Source of the DNA: Candidatus Solibacter sp.
GTDB lineage: Bacteria; Acidobacteriota; Terriglobia; Bryobacterales; Bryobacteraceae
Assembly: GCA_017883345.1 (NCBI GenBank)
Contig: JADGNT010000046.1
Coordinates: forward strand, 1-13,080
Direction: 5' to 3'
Length of the DNA stretch: 13,080 nt
Of this stretch, positions 13,001-13,080 are shown piece by piece. The notes below the pieces were generated by a model, which ran no database searches, was not told the DNA's origin, and saw nothing but the letters and a program-made list of their open reading frames with translations. The translations under genes were made by a program, and so were the position numbers. How positions within the stretch are numbered: position 1 is the first letter of the stretch; each line of letters begins with the position of its first letter.

Positions 13001-13080
13001 ATGGGCATCAATATCGGTCTGGACATCGGGGCGATCAGCCTTAAGCTCGCCGCATTGGGTAAACCGGCGGACCGGGCGAC
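13001..13080 (+). CDS. BadF/BadG/HgdC-type ATPase, N-terminus only
   Basis: ATG at 13001 begins MGINIGLDIGAISLKLAALGKPADRA and runs off the window. GLDIGxxSLK is the phosphate-1 loop of the ASKHA fold as found in the acyl-CoA dehydratase activator family (2-hydroxyacyl-CoA dehydratase activase, BadF/BcrA), where a serine or threonine usually sits where Ala11 is here. Only 26 residues are visible, so other actin/hexokinase-fold families (e.g. ROK or PilM-like proteins) remain possible. No clear Shine-Dalgarno sequence is seen before the ATG. Confidence 0.6.
   Translation, partial: MGINIGLDIGAISLKLAALGKPADRA

Noticed and set aside
1..13080. CRISPR array, tRNA or rRNA genes
   Set aside because: No regularly spaced direct repeats and no recognisable tRNA or rRNA sequence were found; the hairpin at 6429-6452 lacks the other arms of a tRNA.

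Overview
The window is GC-rich, with frequent GTG and TTG starts, tightly packed glycosyltransferase genes and long antisense reading frames that come from the high GC. The protein styles suggest a soil Acidobacterium of the Solibacter/Bryobacterales kind: a small secreted Gly/Asn-rich protein, a Tat-exported M19 dipeptidase-like protein, a lone DUF4338/DruA-like gene and palindromic GGGGACAGAC...GTCCCC repeats. That placement is inference from recognition and was not checked by a search.

Layout. (1) 1-516, minus: 5' part of a secreted protein gene that runs off the left edge. (2) 608-661: a 54-bp palindromic repeat with a second copy at 12751-12804. (3) 648-5596, minus: a five-gene glycosylation operon with overlapping or abutting genes, in transcription order GT2 glycosyltransferase, DPM-like GT2, DUF2304 membrane protein, TMTC-like GT-C/TPR membrane protein, GT4 glycosyltransferase. 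(4) 5754-9282: an apparently complete 3,529-bp IS1595-family (ISXO2-like) mobile element. It has 24-bp terminal inverted repeats (22/24 matching) and an 8-bp target duplication (7/8 matching). Besides the transposase it carries six cargo genes: a proteasome-like Ntn hydrolase, a putative antitoxin, a PIN-domain protein, a small basic protein, a YjzC-like protein and a protein of unknown family. (5) The element splits an older gene. Its N-terminal part is at 9283-9545 and its C-terminal part at 5589-5745; removing the element and one target copy gives a continuous 420-nt frame whose stop overlaps the start of the glycosyltransferase operon. (6) 9620-10741, plus: M19 dipeptidase-like protein. 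(7) 10825-11847, minus: DruA-like DUF4338 protein. (8) 12117-12640, minus: two small genes, with an intrinsic terminator at 11996-12022. (9) 13001 to the right edge, plus: start of a BadF/BadG/HgdC-type ATPase.

How the parts may work together. The glycosyltransferase operon would fit synthesis of a lipid-linked sugar by the DPM-like enzyme, transfer by the TMTC-like GT-C protein, and further sugar additions by the GT2 and GT4 enzymes. In the mobile element each inverted repeat holds the -35 box of an inward promoter, and both promoters place the start codon almost at the predicted transcript start, so leaderless mRNAs are likely. The minus-strand promoter could transcribe the transposase and then the Ntn hydrolase, antitoxin-like, PIN and small basic genes as one unit. 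The linkage of a proteasome-like protein to a PIN toxin-like pair on a small mobile element is the most unusual feature here. Its role (defence, addiction or element maintenance) cannot be read from sequence alone.
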